Numbered from the stretch's first letter, positions 8,596-16,980 are shown. The stretch: 64,000 bases of DNA from Corynebacterium sp. 74A (GCF_008930665.1 NZ_PQMG01000001.1:558001-622000); one strand, 5' to 3'. A program made the numbers and translations. Notes: generated by a model from the letters alone, not told the origin.

Positions 8596-8988
8596 ATGAA
8601 GAAGACCATTCGAGTGACCGGCGCCGTACTTCAACGAGACGGAAAGATCCTTGCCGCCCAACGAGGACAGGGAAAGAGCCTCGGCGGCTTCTGGGAGTTT
8701 CCGGGTGGAAAGATTGAAGAGGGAGAGACACCGGAGGCATCCCTCGCCCGCGAGCTCAAAGAAGAGCTACTGATCGACGCCCGGATCGAAGAACACATCA
8801 CCACCACGCGGCATGAGTATGATTTCGCGATCATCGAACTGGCCACATACGTGTGTTCTCTGCCCTCCGGAGAGGAGCCCACACTGACCGAGCACGAACA
8901 GGTCCGCTGGCTCAGCAAAGAGGAGCTGAACGACGTGGAATGGGCGCCGGCCGATGTTCCTACCGTGGAGATCCTGTCACACGCATGA
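8596..8988 (+). CDS. NUDIX hydrolase, MutT-like
   Basis: This 130-residue protein carries the full Nudix box, from GGKIEEGETPEASLA to RELKEELLI (about residues 37-59), preceded by GGFWEFPGG, as in MutT-type (d)NTP pyrophosphohydrolases. I prefer ATG 8596 (MKKTIRVTG) because family members begin this way and GAGG precedes it; ATG 8581 would add five residues. Its stop overlaps the start of the next gene as ATGA, so it is translationally coupled to the PLD/helicase protein. Sanitising oxidised nucleotides is the default guess, but the coupling suggests a role with the helicase. Confidence 0.88.
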   Translation: MKKTIRVTGAVLQRDGKILAAQRGQGKSLGGFWEFPGGKIEEGETPEASLARELKEELLIDARIEEHITTTRHEYDFAIIELATYVCSLPSGEEPTLTEHEQVRWLSKEELNDVEWAPADVPTVEILSHA

Positions 8989-11834
8989 GCAACACCAATC
9001 CCACACCGCAGCTGCTGGACGATCTTCACCATGGCTTTATTGATCAGGACCATGCACCACAGGGTGATGGAACCCCTCATCTGATCGATAATCGCGATCC
9101 CAACACGATGCTGGCCGCTATCACCCGAGAGATGGAGCGGTGTAGTTCCTTTATTTTCTCGGTGGCGTTTATTACCCCGGGCGCTCTTGCCCTCCTCAAG
9201 CCGTACCTACTCAAGTACACGGGTAAGGCGACGATCATCACGTCCACCTACCTGGATTTCAACTCGCCGGAAATGTTCGAGGAGCTGCTCCAACTTCCGA
9301 ATATTGAGGTTCGCGTGGTGGATGACCACGCTTATGGATTCCACGCCAAGGGCTATATTTTCTCCACGGTTTTCGGTGTCACCGCCATTGTCGGCAGTGC
9401 GAATATGACCCGTAAAGCACTGATGAAAAATCAGGAGTGGAACGTCAAATTCAGCGCGATGGAACACGGGGACATCGCTTATCAGCTACACGACGCCACG
9501 ACCTACCAACGTGGTATCTCCGTTCCTTTGACTCGGGACTGGATCGAGGAGTATCGCTCGCGCCGCCAGGCGCCAGCTTTTCCTGAGCGGGACATCCAAC
9601 TACGCACGAGAGAGCGCATCACCCCCAATGACATGCAGCTTCATGCGTTGGAAGAGCTCACTAAGCTGCGCGGCACCGGCGCTCAGAAAGCACTGATTAT
9701 TTCCGCCACAGGCACCGGTAAAACCATTCTGGCCGCACTTGCCGCACGTGCAGCGCAACCGACTCGCCTCTTGTTCCTTGCTCATCGGGAACAGATCGTG
9801 CGTAAAGCGCGCGAGGAGTTCAGTCGCGTGATTGACGCAGGGGATGACGAGTTCTCTGTATTCCTCGGCAATGAACGGAATGCTACGCCTCGCTACGTAT
9901 TCTCCACCGTGCAGACGATGTCTCGCCACAGCAGCTTAGACAGCCTGAGCCCCGATCAGTTCGATTACATCATTATCGACGAGGCTCACCGTTCAGCTGC
10001 TGACTCCTACCGCCGGATCATGGACCACTTCACGCCTGATTTCCTCTTGGGACTCACTGCGACTCCCGAGCGTACGGATGATCGCAGCGTCTATGAGCTC
10101 TTCGATTTCAACGTGGCATTCGAGATCCGCCTCGGCACTGCGCTGGAGAACGATATGCTGGCGCCCTTCGACTATTACGGTGTAGCTGACTATGTCGCGG
10201 AAGACGGCAACACCGTAGATGACGTCACAGATTTGAAATATCTGGTCGCCAAAGAACGCGTGCAGCATCTTCTGGAGAAACTACGCGTCTATGGTCGCGT
10301 GCGGGATGTGTGTGGTCTTATCTTCTGCAGTCGCACCGAAGAGGCGCAGGACCTTTCTCACATGCTCAATGAGTCTGAACTATTCGGGCGGCGCCTTCGC
10401 ACTGTGGCTCTCAGCGCGACCGACTCACACGAGGAGCGCGAGCGCATGGTGCGGCGGCTAGAGTCCGGCGAGCTGGATTACATTATTACGGTGGATCTCT
10501 TCAATGAGGGGATCGATATCCCGAAGGTCAACCAGATCGTAATGCTGCGTCCCACGCAGTCAGTCATTGTATTTACGCAACAGCTCGGTCGCGGCCTACG
10601 GAAGTACCCGGGCAAAGAGAATCTTCGTGTCATCGACTTCATCGGTAACTACAAAAACAATTATCTGGTACCGATGGCTCTCAATGGCGAGACCAGAAAA
10701 AGAGATGTTCTTCGAGACGGCGCGCGTGCAGCGAAAGCAGTGTCCGGACTCAGTCATATCTCTTTCGATAACATCGCCCAGCAACGCATCCTCGACGCTA
10801 TTAGCAAGGCAACAATGGACAACTTCTACCTGTTGAAGCAGGATATTGCAGATCTTCGCGCTCGACTCAACAAAGTACCCACGCTTTATGACTTCGCCCG
10901 CTTCGACAATGTTGAGCCGGAGGTCATGGCTCTCAAGAAGAAGAATTATTGGTCGCTGTTATATTCTGCGAAGTTCTGCAAGGAGAGCCCCAGCGAGACT
11001 CAAGAAGGCTTGCTCAATCTGCTCTCTCTGAGGATTCTCGACGGTAAGCGCCCGCACGAGCCGCTCCTGCTTCGTCGTCTCATCTATGGCCCCACAACAA
11101 CCGACGAGACCCGCGCTTTGTTTGCCGATTACGGCACAACATCCGATCGCGCCACCATTGATAGCGCGGTCCGCGTGCTCACCGGAGAGTTCGACTGCTG
11201 GAAAACCGAGCCAGAGTTTCCTGTCATCACGCGAGAAGGCAACGGCCTCAGGCTTTCTTCGATGTTCCTGGAGAACTATCGCTCATCCGAGCTGTTCAAG
11301 GCTCATGTCGACGACATCATCGAAACGAGCTTATTCCTCAACAAGGAGAAGCATTCCATCGACGGAAAGATGATCGTAGGCAAGCTATACAACCGCGAAG
11401 ATTTCTGCCGGCTTTTCAACTGGAGGCGCAATGAACGCGGCGTGATTAACGGCTACAAGATAGATAAAGAGACGAACACCTGCCCGATCTACATCACCCA
11501 CCACAAGGGTGATGCGTTCTCTGAGAGCACCCGCTACGAAGACTATCTCGACTCCCCGGAGACCATGACCTGGTACACCCGTGGACGACGAACCCTGCAC
11601 AGCAAGGAGCTCATACCGATCATCGACAACTCTGTCGACCTCCATATGTTCGCTAAGCGGGATGACCGGGAAGGCACTGATTTCTTCTACCTTGGCCCAG
11701 TGACCTCACGCGACGCGACTCAAGAACGGATGCCGGTGAAAGATGGCAACGTTGACATTGTGCGCATGAAGTTGGATTTTGAGATCCCCGTGAATCCCGC
11801 GGATCTGAGCTATCTCCGCGGAGCCGAGGCCTAG
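8985..11834 (+). CDS. PLD-like nuclease domain + SF2 helicase + DUF3427 protein
   Basis: This 949-residue protein starts at ATG 8985 inside the NUDIX stop codon. Residues about 35-150 form a phospholipase D-like domain with an HxK motif (H120-A-K122) and a downstream GSANMTR. Residues about 210-560 form an SF2 (UvrB/Ssl2-like) helicase: Walker A SATGTGKT (240-247), DEAH (332-335), LGLTATPER and motif VI QQLGRGLRK (532-540). The remaining ~380 residues match the DUF3427 region by position and by aromatic/Asn-rich motifs such as YNREDFCRLFNW. One HxK can act only as a half-site, so a dimeric nuclease is expected. Proteins of this layout are often annotated as helicases of unknown role, and DNA repair or anti-phage defence are both plausible. 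Confidence 0.85.
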   Translation: MSNTNPTPQLLDDLHHGFIDQDHAPQGDGTPHLIDNRDPNTMLAAITREMERCSSFIFSVAFITPGALALLKPYLLKYTGKATIITSTYLDFNSPEMFEELLQLPNIEVRVVDDHAYGFHAKGYIFSTVFGVTAIVGSANMTRKALMKNQEWNVKFSAMEHGDIAYQLHDATTYQRGISVPLTRDWIEEYRSRRQAPAFPERDIQLRTRERITPNDMQLHALEELTKLRGTGAQKALIISATGTGKTILAALAARAAQPTRLLFLAHREQIVRKAREEFSRVIDAGDDEFSVFLGNERNATPRYVFSTVQTMSRHSSLDSLSPDQFDYIIIDEAHRSAADSYRRIMDHFTPDFLLGLTATPERTDDRSVYELFDFNVAFEIRLGTALENDMLAPFDYYGVADYVAEDGNTVDDVTDLKYLVAKERVQHLLEKLRVYGRVRDVCGLIFCSRTEEAQDLSHMLNESELFGRRLRTVALSATDSHEERERMVRRLESGELDYIITVDLFNEGIDIPKVNQIVMLRPTQSVIVFTQQLGRGLRKYPGKENLRVIDFIGNYKNNYLVPMALNGETRKRDVLRDGARAAKAVSGLSHISFDNIAQQRILDAISKATMDNFYLLKQDIADLRARLNKVPTLYDFARFDNVEPEVMALKKKNYWSLLYSAKFCKESPSETQEGLLNLLSLRILDGKRPHEPLLLRRLIYGPTTTDETRALFADYGTTSDRATIDSAVRVLTGEFDCWKTEPEFPVITREGNGLRLSSMFLENYRSSELFKAHVDDIIETSLFLNKEKHSIDGKMIVGKLYNREDFCRLFNWRRNERGVINGYKIDKETNTCPIYITHHKGDAFSESTRYEDYLDSPETMTWYTRGRRTLHSKELIPIIDNSVDLHMFAKRDDREGTDFFYLGPVTSRDATQERMPVKDGNVDIVRMKLDFEIPVNPADLSYLRGAEA

Positions 11835-11838
11835 CCCC

Positions 11839-12270
11839 TCACTCCCCTAGCAGCACCCACACGTGCCCGTCGTTGAGCCGTACTGGGTAGGTACGCACGG
11901 GCTCGCTGGCGGGTGGGGTGAGCGCGTCCCCAGTTTTAAGACAGAAGGCTGCCACGTGCACGGGGCATTCCACCTCGCAGCCTTCCACCCAGCCTTCAGC
12001 GAGCGACGCATCCTCGTGTGTGCAGGTGTCGTCGATGCAGTAGAACTCGTCATCCTCGGTGCGAAACACGGCGATGGGGGCATCGAGGCCGGTCACCGCG
12101 GTTTCAAGGACGATCGCGGATTCGGGTGCAATGTCTGCCGCTGCTCCTGCATCGCACCAGTGGCCGGCGCCACTGTGCACTCGGGTATCACCATCATGAG
12201 CGGTGTCGCGCTTCTCCGCCTGGCTGTGTTCTGCCGCGGAGGTCGCTGTTTTCTTTCTGAAGAACCGCAC
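11839..12270 (-). CDS. Orphan Rieske [2Fe-2S] ferredoxin with N-terminal extension
   Basis: This protein has 143 residues from GTG 12270, which lies 6 nt after a strong AGGAGG; a longer frame from TTG 12309 lacks a site. Residues about 60-143 are a Rieske ferredoxin with CTH and CPVH ligands (TCTHEDASLAEGW, ECPVHVAAFCLKTG), plainly paralogous to the ferredoxin at 1581-1925. The first ~55 residues are basic then His/Asp-rich (MRFFRKKTATSAAEHS) and are absent from ordinary dioxygenase ferredoxins. No oxygenase or reductase gene adjoins it. It converges on the helicase gene with only 4 nt between stops, and diverges from the FAH-family gene. Confidence 0.85.
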   Translation of the reverse strand: MRFFRKKTATSAAEHSQAEKRDTAHDGDTRVHSGAGHWCDAGAAADIAPESAIVLETAVTGLDAPIAVFRTEDDEFYCIDDTCTHEDASLAEGWVEGCEVECPVHVAAFCLKTGDALTPPASEPVRTYPVRLNDGHVWVLLGE

Positions 12271-12401
12271 CCGCTTCCTCCTTCCTCGCACCTGTGTGTG
12301 TCCTTTCAACTTTAAACAACCGCTGGCCCCGCTGGTGGGGCCTACCCCTTCCGTGCCGGCCGCACTGCACCCCAGCCATGGGACAAGTAGCCTCGGTGGA
12401 T

Positions 12402-13235
12402 ATGAAGCTTGCTACCTTTCGCTCCCCACTCACCCCAGATCGGACTCGCGTGGGACGCGTCGACGATGACCACTCGGCCACTCTTGTCGGTGAGTTTGCC
12501 GATGTGGCAGAGCTGCTCCACCAGCCCAATTGGCGCGAGCTTGCCGCACACGCCTCGGAGCTGACGGTCGAGTTTGAGCAGCACACCCTGGCCCCGCCGA
12601 TTCCGCGTCCCAGCAAGATTATTTGCGTCGGTCTGAACTACGCGGCCCACATCGAGGAAATGGGCCACGAACGCCCCGATGTGCCCACCTTGTTCATCAA
12701 GTTCCCCGAGGCGCTGATCGGCCCCTTCGACGATATCCAGGTGCCGTCTTTCGCTCAGGACACTGCAGACTACGAGGGTGAGTTGGCAGTGATCGTCGCT
12801 AAGCGCACCCGCAATGTCACACCAGAGGAGGCCACAGATTCCATCGCTGGCTTCTCGGTGATCAATGATTTCACCTGTCGTGAGCTGCAAAAACGCACCC
12901 AACAGTGGCATCAGGGCAAGTCCTTGGAGCGCACCAGCGGTTTCGGGCCGTGGCTGGTCACCCCAGATGAGTTGGACGCGGAGGCGCGGCTGCACACCGT
13001 GGTCAATGGCGAAGAGCGCCAGAATGCGCCGCTATCGGATCTAGTGTTTAGCCCAGCGGATCTCGTCTCCTTCTGTTCACAGCTGTACACGCTCAATCCT
13101 GGCGATGTGATTGCCACCGGCACCCCGGCGGGTGTGGGGCATGGTCGCGGCGAGTATCTCTCCCATAATGATGTGGTTCAGGTCTCCGTGGACGGGATCG
13201 GCCGCATCCGAAATCGGGTTGTCTTTGGTGGATAA
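12402..13235 (+). CDS. Fumarylacetoacetate hydrolase-family protein
   Basis: I choose ATG 12402 (277 residues, MKLATFRSPL) from the family N-terminus; the frame extends back to 12294 without support. The fold-typical segments are present: ICVGLNYAAHIEEMG, the metal ligands in DYEGELAVIV, then NDFTCRELQKR, QWHQGKSLE, GFGPWLVT and TGTPAGVGHG. Related enzymes include fumarylpyruvate hydrolase, HpaG-type hydratase/isomerases and acylpyruvases. The usual ARDLQ motif reads CRELQ here (Asp to Glu). It lies at the end of the catabolic island, so a ring-cleavage product is a reasonable substrate, but I cannot say which. Confidence 0.85.
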   Translation: MKLATFRSPLTPDRTRVGRVDDDHSATLVGEFADVAELLHQPNWRELAAHASELTVEFEQHTLAPPIPRPSKIICVGLNYAAHIEEMGHERPDVPTLFIKFPEALIGPFDDIQVPSFAQDTADYEGELAVIVAKRTRNVTPEEATDSIAGFSVINDFTCRELQKRTQQWHQGKSLERTSGFGPWLVTPDELDAEARLHTVVNGEERQNAPLSDLVFSPADLVSFCSQLYTLNPGDVIATGTPAGVGHGRGEYLSHNDVVQVSVDGIGRIRNRVVFGG

Positions 13236-13249
13236 CCTGCGGGTTGTGC

Positions 13250-13255
13250 TAGACT
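13250..13255 (+). promoter_or_regulatory. Possible -10 box for the rplY leader transcript
   Basis: TAGACT matches the TANNNT -10 of corynebacterial promoters and is identical to the box that immediately precedes two leaderless genes in this window. A weak -35 (TTGGTG, 13225-13230) is spaced 19 nt away. Transcription would start near 13262 and give a leader of about 215 nt. Confidence 0.45.
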
Positions 13256-13269
13256 TCCGTTCGTCTCGG

Positions 13270-13386
13270 CGAGGGGGTTTGTAACCCAAGCCCCGTTATC
13301 GACGCGATCCAAGAGCTCAGCCCCACCTATTGGGGCTTCTAGCCTGCGGCGATGCGAGATGCCACGCACTGCCTGCGGGCTTTTTT
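13270..13386 (+). ncRNA. Structured 5' leader of rplY with terminator-like hairpin
   Basis: Three hairpins can be drawn. GGGTT/AACCC pairs at 13275-13279 with 13283-13287. AGCCCC/GGGGCT pairs at 13319-13324 with 13332-13337. A 9-bp stem (13341-13349 with 13373-13381, two wobbles) is followed by TTTTT. GGGGCTT (13332-13338) can instead pair with AAGCCCC (13288-13294), so the two helices exclude each other. The T-run ends about 93 nt before the rplY start, so the last hairpin is either an attenuator in the rplY leader or the terminator of the FAH-family gene. Confidence 0.55.
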
Positions 13387-13478
13387 CGTGTCGTGGACCT
13401 GCACATGGTTCCGGCGCGATCAAGCACAATCCGTCTGCGGTGCGCTGACCACTAACACAAACTTTTAAGGAGATAACA

Positions 13479-14135
13479 ATGGCTACTAAGGCAATTGATA
13501 TCAAGGCAAGCGCTCGCACTGAGTTCGGTAAGGGCGCTGCCCGCCGTGCCCGCCGCGACGGCCTGATCCCCCTCGTGGTGTACTCCAAGCACCTGGAGGC
13601 CCCGGTGCACGCCACCGTCGACCGCATCGAGTTCACCGCCATCGTGCGTAACCACGGTGTGAACGCGATTGTGAACGTCAACGTCGATGGCGAGGAGCAC
13701 CTCACCATGATCAAGCACGTTGATCAGAACCCGCTGAGCTTCGACATCGACCACATCGACCTCTACGCCATTTCCCGCGGCGAGAAGGTCGAGGTCGAGG
13801 TGCCGATCACCTACACCGGCGAGCCGGCTCCGGGCACCCTCGTCTACCAGGATGCAGACACCCTGCTCCTGCTGGCCGATGTGCTCTCCATTCCGGAAGA
13901 GATCGAGATCGACATCGAGGGCCTCGAGGTCGGTACCCAGATCCTGGCCAAGGACGTTGCTATGCCCGGCAACTGCTCCCTGGCTGCCGATGAAGACGTG
14001 CTGGTTCTCAGCGTTGTCTACCCGGAGACCGAGGATGTCGAGCCGGGCGAGGCCGAGAACGAGGATCCGGAGGACGTCCCGACCGTGGACGAGGACGATG
14101 CGGACTCCGAGGAGGACTCCGAAGACAAGGAGTAA
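13479..14135 (+). CDS. rplY: 50S ribosomal protein L25 / general stress protein Ctc
   Basis: This 218-residue protein is of the long CTC (TL5) type. It has an N-terminal L25 5S-rRNA-binding domain (AIDIKASARTEFGKGAARRA, then VHATVDRIEFTAIVRNHG), a C-terminal TL5 domain to about residue 185, and a very acidic Glu/Asp-rich tail. ATG follows AAGGAG by 7 nt. It binds 5S rRNA in the central protuberance of the 50S subunit. It stands alone behind the structured leader, and in corynebacteria it usually lies next to pth. Here pth is 9.4 kb away, with the lipoprotein and fuc genes in between. Confidence 0.96.
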   Translation: MATKAIDIKASARTEFGKGAARRARRDGLIPLVVYSKHLEAPVHATVDRIEFTAIVRNHGVNAIVNVNVDGEEHLTMIKHVDQNPLSFDIDHIDLYAISRGEKVEVEVPITYTGEPAPGTLVYQDADTLLLLADVLSIPEEIEIDIEGLEVGTQILAKDVAMPGNCSLAADEDVLVLSVVYPETEDVEPGEAENEDPEDVPTVDEDDADSEEDSEDKE

Positions 14136-14179
14136 TCCCCTCATACCGTGGCGCGATGCTTATCGACGTCACCTCGCAC

Positions 14180-14218
14180 CACCACCCTAGGCGCCCTCTG
14201 TGCGTGCCTAGGGTGGTG
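14180..14218 (+). terminator. Hairpin terminator after rplY
   Basis: A perfect 13-bp stem (14180-14192 with 14206-14218, 13-nt loop) containing CACCACCCTAGGC lies 45 nt after the rplY stop. There is no T-run, which is common for actinobacterial terminators. Confidence 0.75.
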
Positions 14219-14280
14219 CTGTATCTGGGCGCGCTACCATGAGGTGAATCTCGGTGCTTATCTAGAAAGCTTCTTGCCTC

Positions 14281-15789
14281 ATGAACGTTGCCACCACCAC
14301 TGCTCTTGCGGCAGTGTGTGCCCTATCGATTGGGCTTGTGTCCTGTTCCGCCGATTCCGGCACCCCCAACGCCAACTCTGCCCGTCTCGGCGTGGCGTTT
14401 TCCCCTGTCGCCGGCTTCGCGCCTTTTAGTGCGGATGCCTCCATTGCGACGCGTTTAGGTTCCTCGGAAACGCTCGTTCGCATCGCCCCCGACGGCACTC
14501 CCGAAGGCTGGTTGGCCTCGTCCTGGGAGCAGCCCAGCTCCACCACCGTGGTGTTCGAGCTGCGCTCTGGGGTGGATTTTCATGATGGCACCCGCATGGA
14601 TGCCGATGCCGTGGCCAACTCGCTCAACGAGGCTTTTGCCTCTCCTTTCCGTCCGCGCGGGCTCGGCTCGGCGGCGCTGCGGGCCACCGCCACGGACACT
14701 CTCGAGGTGACGGTCACCTCCGATCGTCAGGATCCGATCTTGGCGCAACGCTTCGCGGATCCGGGCACCATGATTCTTTCTCCTCAGGCCTACACCACAG
14801 AAGATGAGCGTCTGGTGATCACCCCGATCGGCTTCGGCACAGGCCCCTATGTGTGGAAGGACGCCACTCCACGGCAGGCCCACCTTGAGGCCAATGCGGA
14901 CTACTGGGGCGATCAGCCCGCGGTGCCGAGCGTGGATGTCACCTTCTCCGCCGATCCGGCCGAGCTGGCCCGCGAGGTGGAAAGCTCCCGGCTCGATGTC
15001 GCGGCGGGCCTGCCAGCCGCGAGCCTGAGCGATGTGAGCGAGCGCGCCGAGGTGATGACGGTATCCACCCCGCGCACCAGTCTGCTGTATTTCAATACGG
15101 GCAAAGGCATCTTCACCCGCGCCGATGTGCGCAGCGCGGCGATTGAGGCACTCGATATGCCAGCGCTGGTCCGCGATAGCTACCCTGCGGATACGAATGC
15201 GCTGCAGAATATGCTCTTCCGCGCCGCCGAACGCGGCGATGGCACAACGAAGCCGATCAAGCTGAACACCCCGGCTATAGACGACCTAGAGGATGGCCCC
15301 ACCCATATCACCATGGCCACCTACTCTGATATCCCCGAGCTTCCCCAGCTCGCATCGGAGATCGCCGAGCAGCTCGAGCAGGCTGGTTTCCAGGTCCAGC
15401 TCAGCATTGATAGCTATGGGGCGCTGGAAAACCGGATCCTGGACGGGCGTTTTGATCTTGTTCTCGGCTCGCGCAACTACATGAGCGGCGCCGCGGACAC
15501 ACTCAGCTATCTCGCTTCCGATGCCACCTGCGGCAAGCGCTATAACATCGCCCGCTATTGCGATGAGAGCGTGGACGCAGAGATTGCCACCGCATTAACT
15601 ACCACAGACACCGAGAGCCGCGAGACCGCGGCCGCACAGATCGCTCGGGAGATCCTCGCCAGTGGTGCGGTGCAGCCCATCGCCGTCGAGCAGGTCCATC
15701 TCAGCAGCCGCGGCTTTACCGGTCTAGCCGAGGATCCCTTCGAAGTGCAGCTACTCACCTCGGATTTCCGAGCAGAACCCTCCGCCTAG
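14281..15789 (+). CDS. ABC transporter substrate-binding lipoprotein (peptide/nickel, SBP_bac_5 family)
   Basis: This 502-residue protein starts with a lipoprotein signal peptide ending in the lipobox LVSC (Cys at residue 21), so it is probably anchored outside the membrane. The body has the family-5 pattern: TLVRIAPDGTPEGWLASSW, VVFELRSGVDFHDGTRMDADAVANS, GTGPYVWKDA, and a long C-terminal lobe. Such proteins bind oligopeptides, dipeptides, nickel chelates or sugars. No permease or ATPase genes lie next to it, so its partners must be elsewhere. It precedes the fuc genes, but a long intergenic region separates them and a fucose role is not supported. Confidence 0.85.
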   Translation: MNVATTTALAAVCALSIGLVSCSADSGTPNANSARLGVAFSPVAGFAPFSADASIATRLGSSETLVRIAPDGTPEGWLASSWEQPSSTTVVFELRSGVDFHDGTRMDADAVANSLNEAFASPFRPRGLGSAALRATATDTLEVTVTSDRQDPILAQRFADPGTMILSPQAYTTEDERLVITPIGFGTGPYVWKDATPRQAHLEANADYWGDQPAVPSVDVTFSADPAELAREVESSRLDVAAGLPAASLSDVSERAEVMTVSTPRTSLLYFNTGKGIFTRADVRSAAIEALDMPALVRDSYPADTNALQNMLFRAAERGDGTTKPIKLNTPAIDDLEDGPTHITMATYSDIPELPQLASEIAEQLEQAGFQVQLSIDSYGALENRILDGRFDLVLGSRNYMSGAADTLSYLASDATCGKRYNIARYCDESVDAEIATALTTTDTESRETAAAQIAREILASGAVQPIAVEQVHLSSRGFTGLAEDPFEVQLLTSDFRAEPSA

Positions 15790-15858
15790 GCCACTACCCC
15801 CGCACGGGCCGCTGGCGACGCCCTACCCTGCGCCGCTCCAAGGGAGAGCCGCCGCGCT

Positions 15859-15880
15859 GTGCTGCGCTGTGCCCAGGCGC
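15859..15880 (+). repeat. 22-nt direct repeat, copy 1
   Basis: This copy begins GTGCTGCGCTGTGCC and continues CAGGCGC. It matches copy 2 at 15953-15974 with one mismatch. It is downstream of the lipoprotein gene and is followed by GCCTAGGC-containing sequence. Confidence 0.7.
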
Positions 15881-15952
15881 TGCCTAGGCAACAATCGCCT
15901 GTGTGCAGCGTGTTTCTACCTTCCACTGCTCAGGCGATGAGACTGCGGAATA

Positions 15953-15974
15953 GTGCTGCGCTGTGCCTAGGCGC
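15953..15974 (+). repeat. 22-nt direct repeat, copy 2
   Basis: This copy begins GTGCTGCGCTGTGCC and continues TAGGCGC. It is followed by a tandem AGCGAACCGC duplication. The function is unknown. Confidence 0.7.
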
Positions 15975-16122
15975 AGCGAACCGCAGCGAACCGCGGTGGA
16001 CATGAACACAGCCATATCTGCCATATCGCCCCCGTTAGTGGGTGTTTGTGTCGTACTTGTCATAGCTCACTTTATTTCACGTACGCTATGCCGATCGTTA
16101 AGAAGAGTAGTAACATGACAAA

Positions 16123-16136
16123 TGAGAGCGCTATCA
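16123..16136. promoter_or_regulatory. LacI-type operator, fuc operator 1
   Basis: TGAGAGCGCTATCA fits the LacI/GalR-family pattern TGNNANCGNTNNCA. It lies 110 nt upstream of fucA. Two similar sites follow at 16967 and 17195, and a lacI-type gene closes the cluster. Confidence 0.75.
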
Positions 16137-16245
16137 TTTCTCGTTTTATAGCCTCTAGCTGCATATATCGCTAGTCATCACATAGACACGACAGTGATAG
16201 ACACCCACGGCTTCTACTCGCAGACCCAATCGCCAGGAGGACACC

Positions 16246-16896
16246 ATGCTTCTCTCAGAAGAGAGAACACTCATCGCCGACTACTGCCAGCACTTCGCAT
16301 CCGACGGACTGGTCGTGGGAACGGCCGGAAATATCTCTATTCGCGCAGGTGAGCTCGTAGCCATCACCCCCACCGGACTGCCCTACGTCGGGATCACCCC
16401 AGAAGACATCTGCGTGGTCAATTTCGACACCGGAGAGCAGGTCGAAGGTCAGTATCGCCCCACCAGTGAGATACACCTCCACCTCCAGGCACTGCAGACG
16501 ACCGGCCTCGATTCGATCGTGCACACGCACTCCGCCTATGCCACCACCGTGGCCAGCCTTGAAGGAGTAACAGAGCTACCCAATATCCACTACATCACCG
16601 CCACCATGGGCGGAGCGATCCCCGTCACGGAATACGCCCGCTATGGCAGCCAATTGCTCGCCGACAACGTCGAGGCCGCACTGCAGAGCAAAACCGCATG
16701 CCTGCTCGGCAATCACGGCTCCGTAGCCGCAGGTAAAGACCTAGCCGAGGCCTACACCAAGGCACAGTCCATTGAATGGCTGTCCAAGGTCTACCTCAAC
16801 GCCCGAGCTGCGGGCACCCCGCGTATCCTCACGCCCGAGCAGATGGAAGAGGCCAGCGCCGCCATCGCCACCTACGGCCAGCCGCACAAGCGCTAA
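16246..16896 (+). CDS. fucA: L-fuculose-1-phosphate aldolase
   Basis: This 216-residue class II (zinc) aldolase cleaves L-fuculose-1-phosphate to dihydroxyacetone phosphate and L-lactaldehyde. Zinc ligands H93 and H95 (HTHSAYAT) and H157 (LLGNHGSV), and catalytic E75 (TSEIHLHL), align with E. coli FucA E73/H92/H94/H155 as I recall them. TAGNISIR supplies phosphate-binding residues. ATG follows AGGAGG by 6 nt. It is first in the fuc cluster, has its own upstream operator, and is followed by a strong terminator. Confidence 0.92.
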   Translation: MLLSEERTLIADYCQHFASDGLVVGTAGNISIRAGELVAITPTGLPYVGITPEDICVVNFDTGEQVEGQYRPTSEIHLHLQALQTTGLDSIVHTHSAYATTVASLEGVTELPNIHYITATMGGAIPVTEYARYGSQLLADNVEAALQSKTACLLGNHGSVAAGKDLAEAYTKAQSIEWLSKVYLNARAAGTPRILTPEQMEEASAAIATYGQPHKR

Positions 16897-16923
16897 GCCG
16901 CACAAGCGCAAAGCGACATACCT

Positions 16924-16955
16924 AAGAGCCCACCATCGTCATGGTGGGCTCTTTT
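16924..16955 (+). terminator. Rho-independent terminator after fucA
   Basis: A 13-bp perfect stem (16924-16936 with 16941-16953), a CGTC tetraloop and a CTTTT tail lie 27 nt after the fucA stop. It should uncouple fucA from the downstream fucI operon. Confidence 0.88.
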
Positions 16956-16966
16956 GTGCTGTCACG

Positions 16967-16980
16967 TGTGAGCGTTATCA
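16967..16980. promoter_or_regulatory. LacI-type operator, fuc operator 2
   Basis: TGTGAGCGTTATCA fits TGNNANCGNTNNCA. It lies just after the fucA terminator and 228 nt (start to start) before operator 3, a spacing that could allow repression by DNA looping. Confidence 0.7.

Larger units (their letters stand above)
15790..16245. other. Intergenic region upstream of fucA
   Basis: This 456-nt region holds a 22-nt direct repeat (15859-15880 and 15953-15974) in its G+C-rich left half. The right half (16060-16200) is strikingly A+T-rich and contains a LacI-type operator at 16123-16136. The fucA promoter should lie in this A+T-rich part, but I cannot pick one box with confidence. I see no gene. Confidence 0.6.

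Noticed and set aside
14281..16245. Fucose-specific role for the substrate-binding lipoprotein
   Set aside because: It lacks permease genes, has no fuc-type operator before it, and is of the peptide/nickel family.
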